64,000 bases of DNA from Crocinitomix algicola (GCF_001661595.2 NZ_LYPF02000010.1:124001-188000); one strand, 5' to 3'. Numbered from the stretch's first letter, positions 10,242 to 21,800 are shown. The notes: generated by a model not told the origin, from the letters alone. Made by a program: numbers and translations.

Positions 10242-10274
10242 AAAACCGTCTCTTGTCAAAGTGGCGGTTTTTTT
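10242..10274 (+). terminator. Rho-independent terminator of the protease pair
   Basis: Stem AAAACCG (10242-10248) pairs with CGGTTTT (10265-10271), 16-base loop, then T run to 10274. It lies 22 bases past the second protease stop. Confidence 0.75.
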
Positions 10275-10427
10275 ATGAGAAACTTTTAATACCTCAAGGC
10301 AATCGAAACTAATAATAGTGATCAATCCCTGCTCGTCAAACTAGTGGTAAATATATCAAACTTTAATTAAGCCTTTTGATACTTTACATACACTAAAAAT
10401 ATAAGATACACCGTTAAGCTAAAGATA

Positions 10428-10590
10428 GGCATTTTTTATGCCGGCGCGAGGTGCATTGACCAGAACCCCGGACTTTTATCCGTCCGACCGGTATGACACC
10501 CCAGGACTTTGGGCAAGTCATGGGCGAGAAAAAGCGTTGGCCAAAGGTAGGCGTGAGCTTTAGCTACTGTGGTTAGCTTGCGTTTTTTAC
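10428..10590 (+). ncRNA. GC-rich structured island, candidate small RNA or repeat
   Basis: The 376-base gap between the protease pair and the next gene holds a segment much richer in G and C than its AT-rich surroundings and without a convincing ORF. It contains stems GGCAT/ATGCC (10429-10443), CGGAC/GTCCG (about 10469-10486), a CCCA/TGGG stem near 10500-10512, and a last hairpin CGTGAGCT/AGCTTGCG (about 10552-10582, two G-U pairs) followed by TTTTTT, which would end a plus-strand transcript. I do not recognise a known RNA family. It could instead be an interspersed genomic repeat or a relic of transferred DNA. Confidence 0.4.
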
Positions 10591-10596
10591 AATGGG

Positions 10597-11079
10597 TTAT
10601 TTGGTCATTCCTGATTCCGGAATATTAAAAATTGTCAGAACAGACTCTAAAGGACTTGTTAATCCAACAGCGCCGGATGCAAGAAAGAAGATGTTTTTCT
10701 CTAAAAACTCATGATATTTTTCGTTTTTCAAATGAGTTATATAATCATCTGATTTATTTCCCCATTTACTATAGAACGGAAAGTGATATTGTCTGTGAAG
10801 TCTTAATTCGGCATTCTTTCTATAGTAGAAATGGGTGAAATTGAATGTAATATTTGAGGTTAGCAAATCGGTAATTATTACAATTCTCAATGTGTTACTG
10901 TCTGGATCTCTACTTTCTTTGACTTCTCCAGTATCAATATTGTAAAATACGAGTTTGGATTTTGCTTTCCGTCTGAACACTTTACGCGCAATCCAAGGCA
11001 TGTAAAGCGAAACAAAATAACCCAAAAGTATTCCTAGAAATAGAAATACGAAGCTCATTATCCAACTGAATGTGTCCAT
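10597..11079 (-). CDS. Hypothetical protein with one N-terminal membrane segment
   Basis: A 160-residue protein. Residues about 7-30 form one hydrophobic segment (FVFLFLGILLGYFVSLY) followed by a basic stretch (RKVFRRKAKSK), predicting an inner-membrane anchor with the rest in the cytosol. No domain recognised; the C-terminal half is mixed hydrophobic and basic. Its ATG is 15 bases after the stop of a small lipoprotein gene on the same strand, so they are likely one operon. Its stop abuts the GC-rich island. Confidence 0.6.
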   Translation of the reverse strand: MDTFSWIMSFVFLFLGILLGYFVSLYMPWIARKVFRRKAKSKLVFYNIDTGEVKESRDPDSNTLRIVIITDLLTSNITFNFTHFYYRKNAELRLHRQYHFPFYSKWGNKSDDYITHLKNEKYHEFLEKNIFFLASGAVGLTSPLESVLTIFNIPESGMTK

Positions 11080-11094
11080 TCTATAAACTTAAGG

Positions 11095-11280
11095 TTAATT
11101 CAGTTCTGATTCAATTGCTGTATCATTACAAGCGTCTTCCGCTTCTGAACGAGAGTATCCATCTTCAATCATTACAGATACCCATGATTTCTCATAGTTG
11201 GTCGAACAAGAAGGAATTAGTAATGTGATAACTGCAATAAGCATGATGGCTCCAACTAATTTAATTTCAGGTGTTTTCAT
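11095..11280 (-). CDS. Small predicted lipoprotein
   Basis: A 61-residue protein with a hydrophobic stretch (IMLIAVITLLIPSC) ending in a lipobox-like LIPSC, which would lipidate Cys25. The remaining mature chain is about 37 residues and acidic. Family unknown. Placed directly before the membrane protein gene at 10597-11079. Short length keeps confidence moderate, but the signal and the spacing make it a plausible real gene. Confidence 0.55.
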   Translation of the reverse strand: MKTPEIKLVGAIMLIAVITLLIPSCSTNYEKSWVSVMIEDGYSRSEAEDACNDTAIESELN

Positions 11281-11322
11281 TTAATCTAATTTAATGCAAG
11301 CTAACAAGCATATAAAAACAAA

Positions 11323-11346
11323 AAAAGATGTCCTAAGACATCTTTT
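11323..11346 (-). terminator. Terminator after the Asp-rich lipoprotein gene
   Basis: Perfect 10-bp inverted repeat AAAAGATGTC/GACATCTTTT with a four-base loop and a T run on the minus strand, 25 bases past the stop of the gene at 11371. It separates that gene from the small lipoprotein gene downstream. Confidence 0.8.
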
Positions 11347-11370
11347 ACTTAAATATATTTTTTAAGAAGC

Positions 11371-11673
11371 TTAGAAACCTTCGTTGGTTGCTCCTTCAGT
11401 CTCCGCTTGAGCTTTATCGTCGTTATCCTCTTCCATATCATCATCATCTTCGTCCGGGTCTACGATCTGATCATCCTCATCTAAATCATCATCATCATTA
11501 TCCGGATCAATAATCCCTCCAGTATATGGATCATTACCTTGTAAACGAGTATTACCATGACAATCCTCTATCATGTGCTCCTCTTGATTAACAATTTCTA
11601 TCTCTTCTTTTGTACAAGAATCGATCACGAACATTGTCACCAAAACCAACGATATTTGTAATAATTTTCTCAT
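11371..11673 (-). CDS. Asp/Glu-rich small lipoprotein
   Basis: A 100-residue protein with a lipoprotein signal (ISLVLVTMFVIDSC, lipid-bearing Cys about residue 20) followed by an extremely acidic mature part. Two related segments, IIDPDNDDDDLDEDD and IVDPDEDDDDMEEDN, form a direct repeat. Ca2+ or other cation binding at the outer membrane is a reasonable guess from composition only. It lies between the sensor kinase gene and other small envelope genes, with its own terminator. Confidence 0.65.
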   Translation of the reverse strand: MRKLLQISLVLVTMFVIDSCTKEEIEIVNQEEHMIEDCHGNTRLQGNDPYTGGIIDPDNDDDDLDEDDQIVDPDEDDDDMEEDNDDKAQAETEGATNEGF

Positions 11674-11750
11674 TCTCTAACTGCCAATTTTTGCAATCTT
11701 ACTATCAAAGATACAAACTTATGTCAAGTTGCGCAAATTTTTAACATTTA

Positions 11751-14711
11751 TTATTCAAATTTTCTAGTACCCCCTAATTTCAGAATCACCTTAGTACCAA
11801 TACTATTGCCTTCTTCGTCATTCATTTGAAAAGGTCCAACTATCAGCAAATTTTCACCTGTTAGTTTTCGTAAAATTTCGATTCTACGATTAGTAATTTC
11901 CATTCCTTGAGATTCATGATCCCCTTTGTGCTCGTTTGACTTGTGTTTTAGACTATTATCAATTCCTAAACCGTTATCTGTAACTTCAAAAACTACTTCG
12001 CCAAATTCCTGATGAATTTCTACGTTAATTTTCCCCTTTCGTTCCAATGATAAAACACCATGAATAATACTATTTTCTACAAAAGGCTGTAAAATCATTG
12101 AAGGTATTTCAATAGATTCCGTATCTAGTGAAGGAGAAACTGTCACCTCATATTCAAACTTATTAGAAAACCGCATCTTTTCAAGTGATAAATAGAGTTC
12201 AATTCTTTCGATTTCTTCTTGCAATGTGACAATGAAATTGTTTGCTGCTGAACTATCCAAGTTTTTGCGAATTAGCTTAGCAAAGTTGGATAAAAACTTA
12301 TTTGCCGAAAGTTTATCCGAACTATTAATAAAATATTGAATCGAATTCAAGGAATTAAAAATGAAATGCCTGTTCATACTTGCATTTAACGAACGTTGCT
12401 CTAAAAAAAGCAATCTATTCCTCAATGCTAATTTCTCATTATCTTCTTGTTGTTTGATTGTTCGAATTCTTGCCTGAAAGAAATAAGTTAAAATCAAAAT
12501 AACACCAACCGACACTAAAAAAATAAACCACCAAGTTTTCCAAAAAGGCGGGGTAATCACCACCCTCATGGACTGAATTGATGACCAATCTTCATTTTTA
12601 TTCTTCGCTCGCACTTGAAAGGTATACGATCCGGGTTGTAGAAAAGAATATGTCGCATAATTTGTTCGTGACAAAGGTGACCATTGTTCATCTGCACCTA
12701 ATAAGCGATATTCATATAAGACGCTCCTTGGGTCCTTTAAATTAATCCCTATAAAATCAAATGTTAAGTGATTCTTATTGAAGGGTAATTCAATTTCTAA
12801 GGGAACATCGAATGTCGAATCTAATATTGTTTCATAATCTTCATAAACAATTTCTTCCATAAACAATCGCACACCTGTTAGATGCAACATTGGCTCTTTA
12901 CAATTAAAAAGGTCATCACTTAATTTTGGATCAATTCTTACCAAGCCACTTGCCGTTCCAATCCAGATTCTATTGTTCCGGTCTTCGTAAATTGCATTAA
13001 TATTAGACTCTTCATTAAGAATTCCTTCAGGAGTACCGTAATTTAATATACGAATGTTATTCGCCGAACTTTCATCATATTTTACCTGATAAACACCTTT
13101 CATCCCACAAATCCAGATATCACCATCTTGACTTGTAATGAGTCCTAAAATGTTTTTAGAACGGTAATCTCTAGCATCTAAAGGTAAGGCGACAATTTTG
13201 CCGTTACCAAATCGTATAAAAAGTCCATTTTCTGTTCCAATCCACAAATTATTAAACCGATCACTTGTCAGCGAATAAATCTTATTTTCTGGCAAAGAAA
13301 TTCGCTCATAGTTATTGTATCCCTCATTAATCGAAGATGAATAGAGACCTTCCGATGTTGCAAAATAAATTGTGTGATTTATCTGATAAATTTTATTTAG
13401 GTTTAAATCTTCAGCAGCAGTAAAAACAGTATCTCCCTCAACAACCACTAGGCCTTCATCTCCTCCCATTAAGATGGTGCCATTTTCCAATTCTAGAATG
13501 GTTCGAATTTTTTTTTGAAAACCTTTATAAATATCATCAACTAACTCGTAATCTTGATTTAAAACTGTTAATCCTTGAGAAGTGCCGAGCCAAATCTCGC
13601 CCTCATCTTCGTCTGTACGTATGGCCCATATTGTATTTTCTACCAACGATTTATTTTTTGCATTATACACAGTTGATTTCCCATTATCAAACCGCGTTAA
13701 ACCCGCATCATAAGTCCCAAAAATAAATTCGCCATTTTTGTCTTCCGCAATTGCTAAAACCAAATTACTTCCTAAACCATCGTTTACGGTATACGAAACA
13801 ACCGCTGTACCTGAAAACTTTAATAAACCTCTACCATCCGTTCCTATCCAAAGATTCCCTTCGCTATCAATATAGACACATGACAACCCGCTGTTCATCA
13901 AGCCATTACGGCTGTCAAAATACGTAACCTGCTCATCTTCCAATAAAAAAGCCCCCGAATTCGTAGAAATACCATAAACCTTATCTTCGTAAAAACCAAC
14001 AGTAGACACGGTTGTATAATTTAAGTCAACTTTTTCAACTTCATTTTTTTCAAGATTATAAATGATTAAACCAACCTTACGCGCCGAGATGTACAACTTA
14101 TTATTTTGAATGGATAACCCTCTGACATTTAACTCGTCATAATTCGGTATTTCAACATCGACAAAACTGTTTCCATTCCAAACATAAACACCTTCTTTAC
14201 CTCCGCAAAACAATAAAGAATCTTGGTAGTTTACAATCGATCTTAAAAATAGATTTCGCTCAAAATCATTGGACCCAACTTTTTTGAATTGTTTGTTCTC
14301 AAGAGTTATCAACCCAGTATTTGTAGCAAAATAAACTTCATTTTTAAAGGTGGAAATTTGCTTAATTCGATAAGGATCTTCGAAATTAAAAGTCTCTACT
14401 TTTTGGTCTTTAAATAGCGCAACACCTCCTGCAGTAGAAACCCATAAACTGCCATTATCTTCGACAAATAAGTCACTAATATTATTATCTGGCAAGCCAT
14501 CATCAATCGAATAATTTACAAATTCGATTCCATCAAAACGGCTGAGACCTGACGCCGTTCCAATCCATAAATAACCGTGTTGGTCTTGGCAAATATCTCT
14601 TACTTGAGATTGGGCTAAACCATCTGATACAGTAAACGCCTTAAAATTATAATGCTGGCAAAATCCACCCGAACTAAAAACAAGTAAAATTATCCAAAGA
14701 AGACGATACAC
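11751..14711 (-). CDS. Hybrid-type periplasmic propeller/Y_Y_Y sensor histidine kinase (LytS-like)
   Basis: A membrane sensor kinase of about 986 residues. After a signal peptide (LLWIILLVFSSGGFCQ) come many two-component propeller repeats (W-I/V-G-T-x-x-G-L motifs, for example GYLWIGTASGLSRFDG), a Y_Y_Y domain, one transmembrane segment about residue 725, a His_kinase domain (PF06580 type) with NRHFIFNSLNSI carrying the phospho-acceptor His, and an HATPase domain (LQPFVENSIIHG, DNGLGI). There is no in-frame ATG at the start: GTG at 14711 is chosen because it begins 4 bases past the response-regulator stop and exposes the signal peptide; TTG at 14741 or 14771 would overlap that gene. The ligand is unknown. 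The partner is the LytTR regulator upstream. Confidence 0.88.
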   Translation of the reverse strand: MYRLLWIILLVFSSGGFCQHYNFKAFTVSDGLAQSQVRDICQDQHGYLWIGTASGLSRFDGIEFVNYSIDDGLPDNNISDLFVEDNGSLWVSTAGGVALFKDQKVETFNFEDPYRIKQISTFKNEVYFATNTGLITLENKQFKKVGSNDFERNLFLRSIVNYQDSLLFCGGKEGVYVWNGNSFVDVEIPNYDELNVRGLSIQNNKLYISARKVGLIIYNLEKNEVEKVDLNYTTVSTVGFYEDKVYGISTNSGAFLLEDEQVTYFDSRNGLMNSGLSCVYIDSEGNLWIGTDGRGLLKFSGTAVVSYTVNDGLGSNLVLAIAEDKNGEFIFGTYDAGLTRFDNGKSTVYNAKNKSLVENTIWAIRTDEDEGEIWLGTSQGLTVLNQDYELVDDIYKGFQKKIRTILELENGTILMGGDEGLVVVEGDTVFTAAEDLNLNKIYQINHTIYFATSEGLYSSSINEGYNNYERISLPENKIYSLTSDRFNNLWIGTENGLFIRFGNGKIVALPLDARDYRSKNILGLITSQDGDIWICGMKGVYQVKYDESSANNIRILNYGTPEGILNEESNINAIYEDRNNRIWIGTASGLVRIDPKLSDDLFNCKEPMLHLTGVRLFMEEIVYEDYETILDSTFDVPLEIELPFNKNHLTFDFIGINLKDPRSVLYEYRLLGADEQWSPLSRTNYATYSFLQPGSYTFQVRAKNKNEDWSSIQSMRVVITPPFWKTWWFIFLVSVGVILILTYFFQARIRTIKQQEDNEKLALRNRLLFLEQRSLNASMNRHFIFNSLNSIQYFINSSDKLSANKFLSNFAKLIRKNLDSSAANNFIVTLQEEIERIELYLSLEKMRFSNKFEYEVTVSPSLDTESIEIPSMILQPFVENSIIHGVLSLERKGKINVEIHQEFGEVVFEVTDNGLGIDNSLKHKSNEHKGDHESQGMEITNRRIEILRKLTGENLLIVGPFQMNDEEGNSIGTKVILKLGGTRKFE

Positions 14712-14715
14712 GATT

Positions 14716-15492
14716 TTAAAGTGATTTAAGCGTTTTAACAAAATTAGAAACCCTATTACGCGCCACGGCAAGTAGTTTTCCGTTTTTTAATATTGCAAAA
14801 TGACCATCTTCATTCAAATATTCCTTTAGATACTCCATATTCACAATATGCGATTTATGAATTCTATAAAAGATAGAAGGATCTAAAATTCCTTCATAAA
14901 TTTTAAGGGTCCGGGTATCCAAATAACGAGTACCATCTTTGAAGTAAAGCACAGTACAATTACCAGAAGCCTCTAAATACATTATGTCGTGTATATCAAT
15001 TAATTTTATTCCTTTAGTATGGCTTATGGCTACTTTATTTCCAAAGCCTTTAGATTCCATTGAATTCGATAGATTTTTAATTGATTCAAAATAGGTCTCA
15101 AAATTTTCTGGATTTGAAGAGAAAGATGTCTTCGCTTCTTTTACCTTTTCCACTGCCCTTACCAAATCATCAATATCAACTGGTTTTAAAACGTAATGAA
15201 TTGCGTTAGCATTAAACGCACGTAGTGCATAATCCTTAAATGCTGTTACGAAAACAACTAGAAAATTTCTATTTTCGATTGACTCAAGTAAATCGAACCC
15301 CTCTGAACCACTCGGCATTCTAATATCTAAAAAAACGACATCGGGATTTGTTGATTCAATAACATCCTTGGCATCTGTAATATTGCCAGCATCACCAATC
15401 ACTTCAACATCCTCGCAAAACTCATTAAGCAACATAGTCAAGTTTTTTCTTGCTAAATCTTCATCATCAACGACAATCGCCTTTAATTTCAT
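14716..15492 (-). CDS. LytTR-family response regulator
   Basis: A 258-residue cytosolic response regulator: receiver domain at 1-120 with acidic pocket DDED and phospho-acceptor Asp56 in DVVFLDIRMP, conserved Lys in LKPVD, then a LytTR DNA-binding domain from about 155 (IMYLEASGNCTVLYF, RIHKSHIVN). It is the first gene of a two-gene unit with the sensor kinase, which begins 4 bases past its stop. The giant repeat-protein gene lies just upstream on the same strand, making it the most obvious candidate target, though this is inference. Confidence 0.93.
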   Translation of the reverse strand: MKLKAIVVDDEDLARKNLTMLLNEFCEDVEVIGDAGNITDAKDVIESTNPDVVFLDIRMPSGSEGFDLLESIENRNFLVVFVTAFKDYALRAFNANAIHYVLKPVDIDDLVRAVEKVKEAKTSFSSNPENFETYFESIKNLSNSMESKGFGNKVAISHTKGIKLIDIHDIMYLEASGNCTVLYFKDGTRYLDTRTLKIYEGILDPSIFYRIHKSHIVNMEYLKEYLNEDGHFAILKNGKLLAVARNRVSNFVKTLKSL

Positions 15493-15557
15493 ACACCTTA
15501 TGTTTTAATTTATACTAATCTAATTCAACAATACAAGGGATAATATCAATGTATCAC

Positions 15558-15569
15558 CTTTGGTACCAA
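15558..15569. promoter_or_regulatory. Palindrome TTGGTACCAA upstream of the response regulator
   Basis: A perfect 10-bp palindrome (15560-15569), about 70 bases upstream of the response-regulator ATG. Its CTTTGGTAC half (15558-15566) recurs twice upstream of the giant surface-protein gene. A shared operator is possible. The remainder of the gap 15493-15874 shows only AT-rich sequence and the terminator at 15819. Confidence 0.3.
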
Positions 15570-15818
15570 GAGTATTAAATAGATTCTAAACCTAAAAATA
15601 CAAATTAGTATGGAATACCATTAAATCTTAAATCGATACATTTCACTAAAAAGATACAACTCTACGCCTATTTTCATTGATAAATTTTGAATCTATCTCG
15701 TAACTTGTTCTTGAAACATGAAATTTTACGCTTATGATTAATATGTTACACTTGGCTGAATTACACCGTATTTGGATTTTTAATGACAATGGTAATTAAG
15801 AAAAAAATAAGTAATTCA

Positions 15819-15856
15819 AAAAAAGAGGAGCACATCAAAAATGGCTCCTCTTTTTT
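15819..15856 (-). terminator. Strong bidirectional terminator after the giant protein gene
   Basis: Stem AAAAAAGAGGAGC / GCTCCTCTTTTTT (15819-15831 with 15844-15856), 12-base loop, with T runs on both strands. It lies 18 bases past the giant gene's stop. Confidence 0.9.
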
Positions 15857-15874
15857 ATTTTTATGCAATTGAAA

Positions 15875-18800
15875 CTAATTCCTTCTAAATCCTCCAACTT
15901 GCTGACCACTTCCTTGTTTATTCTGTTGAATGCCTCCACCAACCGGTTTTGCGACTTGCGCCAATTCATAGGTTATTTTATAGCTTGTTGTTGCGGATAA
16001 ATTACCATTTTTAGCACTAATTCTAACCGAGTTCGCCCCTGCTTTTAAGTCAACCGTGGCAATAAACTCTCCAGTTTGAGCATTATATGTAAATGCTGTC
16101 GATTTTGTTCCATTGACAGTAAAAGTGATATCATTTTTTGCGTTAACGTTGGTCAATTTGGCTTTCACAACATATGTATTCTTTTTTACAGTGGTTGAAG
16201 AACTAGACGGTGCAACTTTTGTTATTACTGGACGTTTTACCGTTTGCTTTACCACCTTATTCTCGGAGCCACCTCCTTTATTACCTTGAGGTAAAGTTAC
16301 CTTCTGCACAACTTTTTTATAAGTAATGGAGTAAGTTAAAGCTGCCTTTTTATCTCCGTTAACAGCATTCACTCGAATCGTATTCTTACCTTCTTTTAAT
16401 CGTAATACAGCAGACATTATTTTTGTTGAAGAACTAAAGGTAAAATTTGTAACATTTACCCCATTCACATTCAATGTCAAACCACTCTTAGAGGCCACAT
16501 TTAGCGCTTTTAGTTTCAGCAAGTAACTCGAATTGTCAGTTGAAGCAACACTTGAACTAGGAGTTATACGTTGTAATTTTGGGGTCAAAGACTGCTGTTT
16601 AATTTGCTGATTTGTACCACCCGGATTACCTACATTTTGCACTTTATTTTGAACAGAAGCTTGATAGGTTATATAATACGTATAATCCACTTTATTACCA
16701 TTATTAGCTTCAATTTTAACTAGGTTTACACCATTTTTTAGTTTTAAGATCGCTGAAAGTTGATTGGTATTTGAACTGTATACAAACGACGCATACTTAC
16801 TGCCGTTTACATACATTGTAATATTAGATTTACTTGAGACATTTTCCACCTTAGCTTTCAAATTGAAGGTTTCTGTTTTCACTGTTGATTTATTACTTGA
16901 AGGCGAAATTGGAGTAATTACCGGAGCAGGTTGAGCTTGAAACATTTTATTGTCACCTGGATCATTCTCATTGTTTTGTTGATTTACCTTATTGCCAACA
17001 GTCCCGCCATTAGGACCTCCAGGCATAATTGGTTGAGAATAAGTGATCATATAAGTTAGTGTTTCAGAGCTACAATCATTGGTTAAGACAAATTGCAAAC
17101 TGTTCATCCCTTTGATGAGTGTTAATCCGCTCAATGTAATTTGATCTCCTGCAAAATCAACATCCACAACCTTCCCATTAAATACAGCCTTAATATTCTC
17201 TTTATCTTTTACATTACTTGTATTCAATACGATATTATATGGACTTACTGCCGTTGAAACACTCAACCTAGCTGGTGTAATTAATGTGTAAGTAATTGGA
17301 AGACAAGGGTTAGTTTCGCCGCAAATTCCATCCCATTTAGGATTTGGAAAATACTCCCCGTAAGGTTCTCCAGCCGCACCTACATTACATCCAGATCTTA
17401 CCCAGACACCGACTATGCAAGCTCCTAAACTCGTCCCAATTGGTTCAAACGAACCTGTAAATTCATCAATATCTTCAACAACCATAGTGGTTCCATTATT
17501 CAAATTAAGAATTACATTGGTAATTTCTTTATTCGATGTTACATCAACATTCTTATGATCATCTGCAAACGATACTGAAATCTCAGGATTACAATCTTCT
17601 TCTTTAACCACATAGGTGATTAAAAAGTCGACCTCAGCAGAACCACAATCATTCGTCAGTACTACTTCAACAGCATTAGTTGGTACAGAAATATATGGAA
17701 CTTCTACAAAAACAGTTCCTGCTGAATAAGTAAAATCAGTTGTTCCACCGTTCACTTTTACTGTAATTTGGTCCTCACTCACATTTCCAACAGCAACCGA
17801 TACAGTGTAGCTATCTCCTTCAACCTCAACACTAGATTCCGTCGGCGCTATAAGAGAATATGTTGGTGCCAAGCATGGTGGATTTAGAATTAATTCAAGT
17901 TCTTCCGAAACGATTTCACAACCGTTTACAGCAATTTGAATTTCATTAGACCCTTCATTTAAAGTCATCGCTGCTTGTAACAGATGTGTTTCACTATTAA
18001 ACTCAAATGGCACAGAAAGACCGTTTAACTTTAACGTTATATCACCGGCATCAGCAACATTAAACAAACTTGCAAAGAATACTAAACTTTCTTCAGTTAA
18101 CTCTGCACCATCCGTTAACCCATTAATAACTATACTTGGTGATTCGCATGGATTATGGTTAATGGAGAAAATTATAGACTCTTTACTACAATCATTTGCA
18201 AAATTAATCATCACATTATTCGACCCTTCAATTAAAGAAAACTCAGGGACATCAATCACTCCTTCACTAAAAATAGCCGAAACTTCTTCGCCGTTAACAA
18301 AGGCCTTTACAGTCTCAGGGTTTACATGACCTGTATTAATTCGAACGGCTGTTGTAGCTTCATCAATATCGCTTGTTAGATTTGTTGGCGAAACCAATGA
18401 ATAAGTTACTGGAACACATGGTTTAGCATAATTCACCTTCAATTTCTTAACTGCTTTTTCACATCCGTTTGCCACCACTTCAATTGTGTTAACACCTTCT
18501 ATTAAAGTGAATGTTGCAGTTAAATTTCTTGTAACGGCATTGAAAGAAAATGGTTTTGAAACCCCATTTACAAAAACTTCGATTTTAGCCGCATTCTCAA
18601 CTTCAGCTACATTAGCCGTAAAGTTATATGTCGAAACTTCAGAACTTATCGGGTTGGCACTCAAATTAATTTTCGGTGCGGTACAATCATCATGTTTGAT
18701 TGTATATTTAATCGTTTCTGAACTGCAATCGTTTGCCAATTCAACCGTGATTATATTTGCTCCATCAACAAGATTAATTCCGTTGATTGATAACAAATTA

Positions 18801-21800
18801 TCAGTGAGTGAAAAATCAATTAAATCACCATCTTTTCGTACTGCAATTCCTTCTTCCGAAACATGTTGAACAAGAAGGCTAATATTATATATTGCTTCTG
18901 CCGAAGAAGTCGAAAGTCCTTCAGGATTAGTCAACGTATAAACAAGAGGCTCGCAAGGAACAGTGTATGTTAGTTCTGTTGACACTTTTACTAATTCACA
19001 ACTATTTGCGATTATTTCTATACTATTTTCTCCTTCCGACAACGTTAATTCAGCATCTATAGCGCCAGTCGATGGATCATATACAAAATCCGCTGGCACC
19101 CCGTTGAATAAAACTTGTATTTGATCAGCACTAACATGTTGAACATTGGCTTCCAAATTAAAATTTGGTGTTGTAATAACAGATGGCATAACGCCCAATG
19201 TAATAACTGGTTCAACACAACCGTCATAGTTAATAGTATAGTTGATTATATCAGAACTACACTCATTTGTAAGTTTCACAACCAATGCATTTACTCCGTC
19301 CACTAAGGCGATGCCTTCAATAGAAATAATTTGAGACTCACTATTATAGACAAACGGATGTATTACTCCATTCAATTTCACTTCAATTTCCTCAGTATTC
19401 TCTATTCCAACCACACTTAACGAAACTGAATAACTTTCTTCCACCGCAGTGATATTTGTACTTGCAGGGATTAATAAACTATGCGAAATAACAGTACAAG
19501 GCACTTCGTAAGTGAGGGAGGCAGATTGATTTATTGTTTCACAACCGTTTGCCGTTACTTCAATCGAATTTGCACCTTCTATTAAAGAAAGATTGGCTGA
19601 TAATAGATGAGAAGCAGGGTTAAAATCAAAATCAATTGCCTCTCCGTTCAGTTTTACAACAATATCATCACCGCTAGAAATATTAGTTACCACGACATTT
19701 AATGCAAAAATATCTTCTGACACTACCTTTCCAGGCCAAATTTCATTGATAATAATTACAGGTGGTTCACATCCATTATAAGTGATATCATATGTTACGA
19801 GAGATTTACTACAATCATTTGTGAGGTGAACTTGAATAGCATTTGCACCATCAACCAAAGTCAAATCATTAATTGTAATATTTCCAGTAATTGGGTCAAA
19901 AGTTACAGGAACAGTAACACCATTATTGGTCACAGAAATTTGTTCAACAGAAGTTAATCCAGTAGCGTTTAAGCTAATATTAATATTTTCTTCTGTAGCC
20001 GTGAAAACATTTAATGAAGGCGTCAATAAATTAGTCACGATAGGTTCACATGGTATTTCTCGTGTAATGTTAATAATACGCTCAGCGCCTCCACATGCAT
20101 TTTCAGCCCTTACTATAATACTATTTAATCCTGTATTAATTGATGCTCCTAAAGTTAAAACACCTGTCGCTTCATTATAGGTAAAAGCTTGAGAAACTCC
20201 ATTTAACAGAACTGATATCTCTTCGGAACTAACCTCTGATACATTTGCAGAGAAAATGATCGATTCTTCATCAACCACAGAACCCGAAACTGGTGACACA
20301 GAAGATATTACTGGTATATCACACACCTCCCTTTGAATGGTAAATATTTTAATTGCCGAGCCACATTCCGTTGTAGCAGTAACAACTACAGAGTTTGACC
20401 CTAAAGAAAGCGGTAATTCATTTAAAATTACAGAACCTGTGCCTGCATCAAAAGCAAAATCTACAATCACACCATTTAATTGTACTACAACTTCATCTTT
20501 TGCTGCTATGTGATTAGAACTTAATGATAAGTTAATTAACTCTTCTTCAGTCGTTATTATTGAAGGTCCAGCGGCTGTCAATGAAGGTTCGTAACATGGA
20601 GCATCTGGAGCATCATAATTCAATGTAAAGGTAGCTTGATTAGTACCACAATCATTCGTAACTATAACTGTAATGGCATTTGAACCTTCTAAAAGCGTAA
20701 CACCTTTTGAAGCAATTGAAGTAGCCGGATTATAACTCATATATCCCTTACTTACACCATTCAATTTAAGTTCGACAATAGTTTCAGCAGAATGATTATT
20801 AATTTGTGCATCAATTGTCACGTTTGGCTCGTCAACTGTTGAATATGGAACTGGAGAAATATACCCTACTGTTGGAATAACACAAGGATTTTCATTCACT
20901 ACGTAATTGATTACTGCAAGATCTTCATCAGCACCATCTCCGTTTTCCACGCTAACCTCAAAAATATTACTTCCTGCAATTAACGATGCATTATAAACAA
21001 TCTGATGTCCGCCTACAAAACTATAAGCAGCATCTGGAATAAGTTCACCATTTTGCTTAAATACTATTTGACTTTTGGCGTCAATATTTGTGGTATTAGC
21101 TGTTACTGTATATGTCGCAGTAGCTGCTAAATAAGGTGAAGTTGATGGGTTTATAAACGCTACGGTTGGTGGTGTAGGATTGACAGGTTTTTCGTATATA
21201 ATGAAACGCGTTTTTGTATCAGATCCAACTGCATTTGTTCCTGTAATTGACACGCTATTCGAACCTTCGTTTAAAACAAGAGGAAGATTTAAAATTTTTG
21301 TGTAAGAATTGTACGTAAAAGAAAGGGTTGGAACACCATTAACATTCACTGTAATATTTGATTCATCCGTGACATTAAGTACTGACGCAACAAGGTTAAC
21401 ATTTGGTGTACCAAACACCATATTATCAATTCCCGGATAGGTGATATTTACAATTGGCGGTGCCTGAGGAATTGTTCTTTTATATATTATTGTGGTAGTC
21501 GCAATATCCGAACCATATCCATTCACACCTTTTACCTCAATAACATTAGATCCCTCTACCAAACTCGTGGTAAAATTCATCAAGTCGGACGATGTACTAT
21601 ACGTAAACAATTCCGTTTCAACCCCATTGATTTTTAATGTTATGTCTTCAGCACTATTCACATATTCTACCTTTGCCGAAACATTATACGATGAAGTATA
21701 AACTGTAATAGGGTTTTCAATTGGATCAGTGAAGTTTACAATAGGAGGACGAGGTGTTTCAGGTTTTGTGTAAATTATGGTTGTTGACGCATAATCAGAA

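Noticed and set aside
10632-10838. Plus-strand open frame opposite the 160-residue gene
   Set aside because: Composition and neighbours favour the minus-strand gene; nothing recognisable.
18486-18869. Plus-strand open frame inside the giant gene
   Set aside because: It is an antisense frame in repetitive coding DNA without its own signals.
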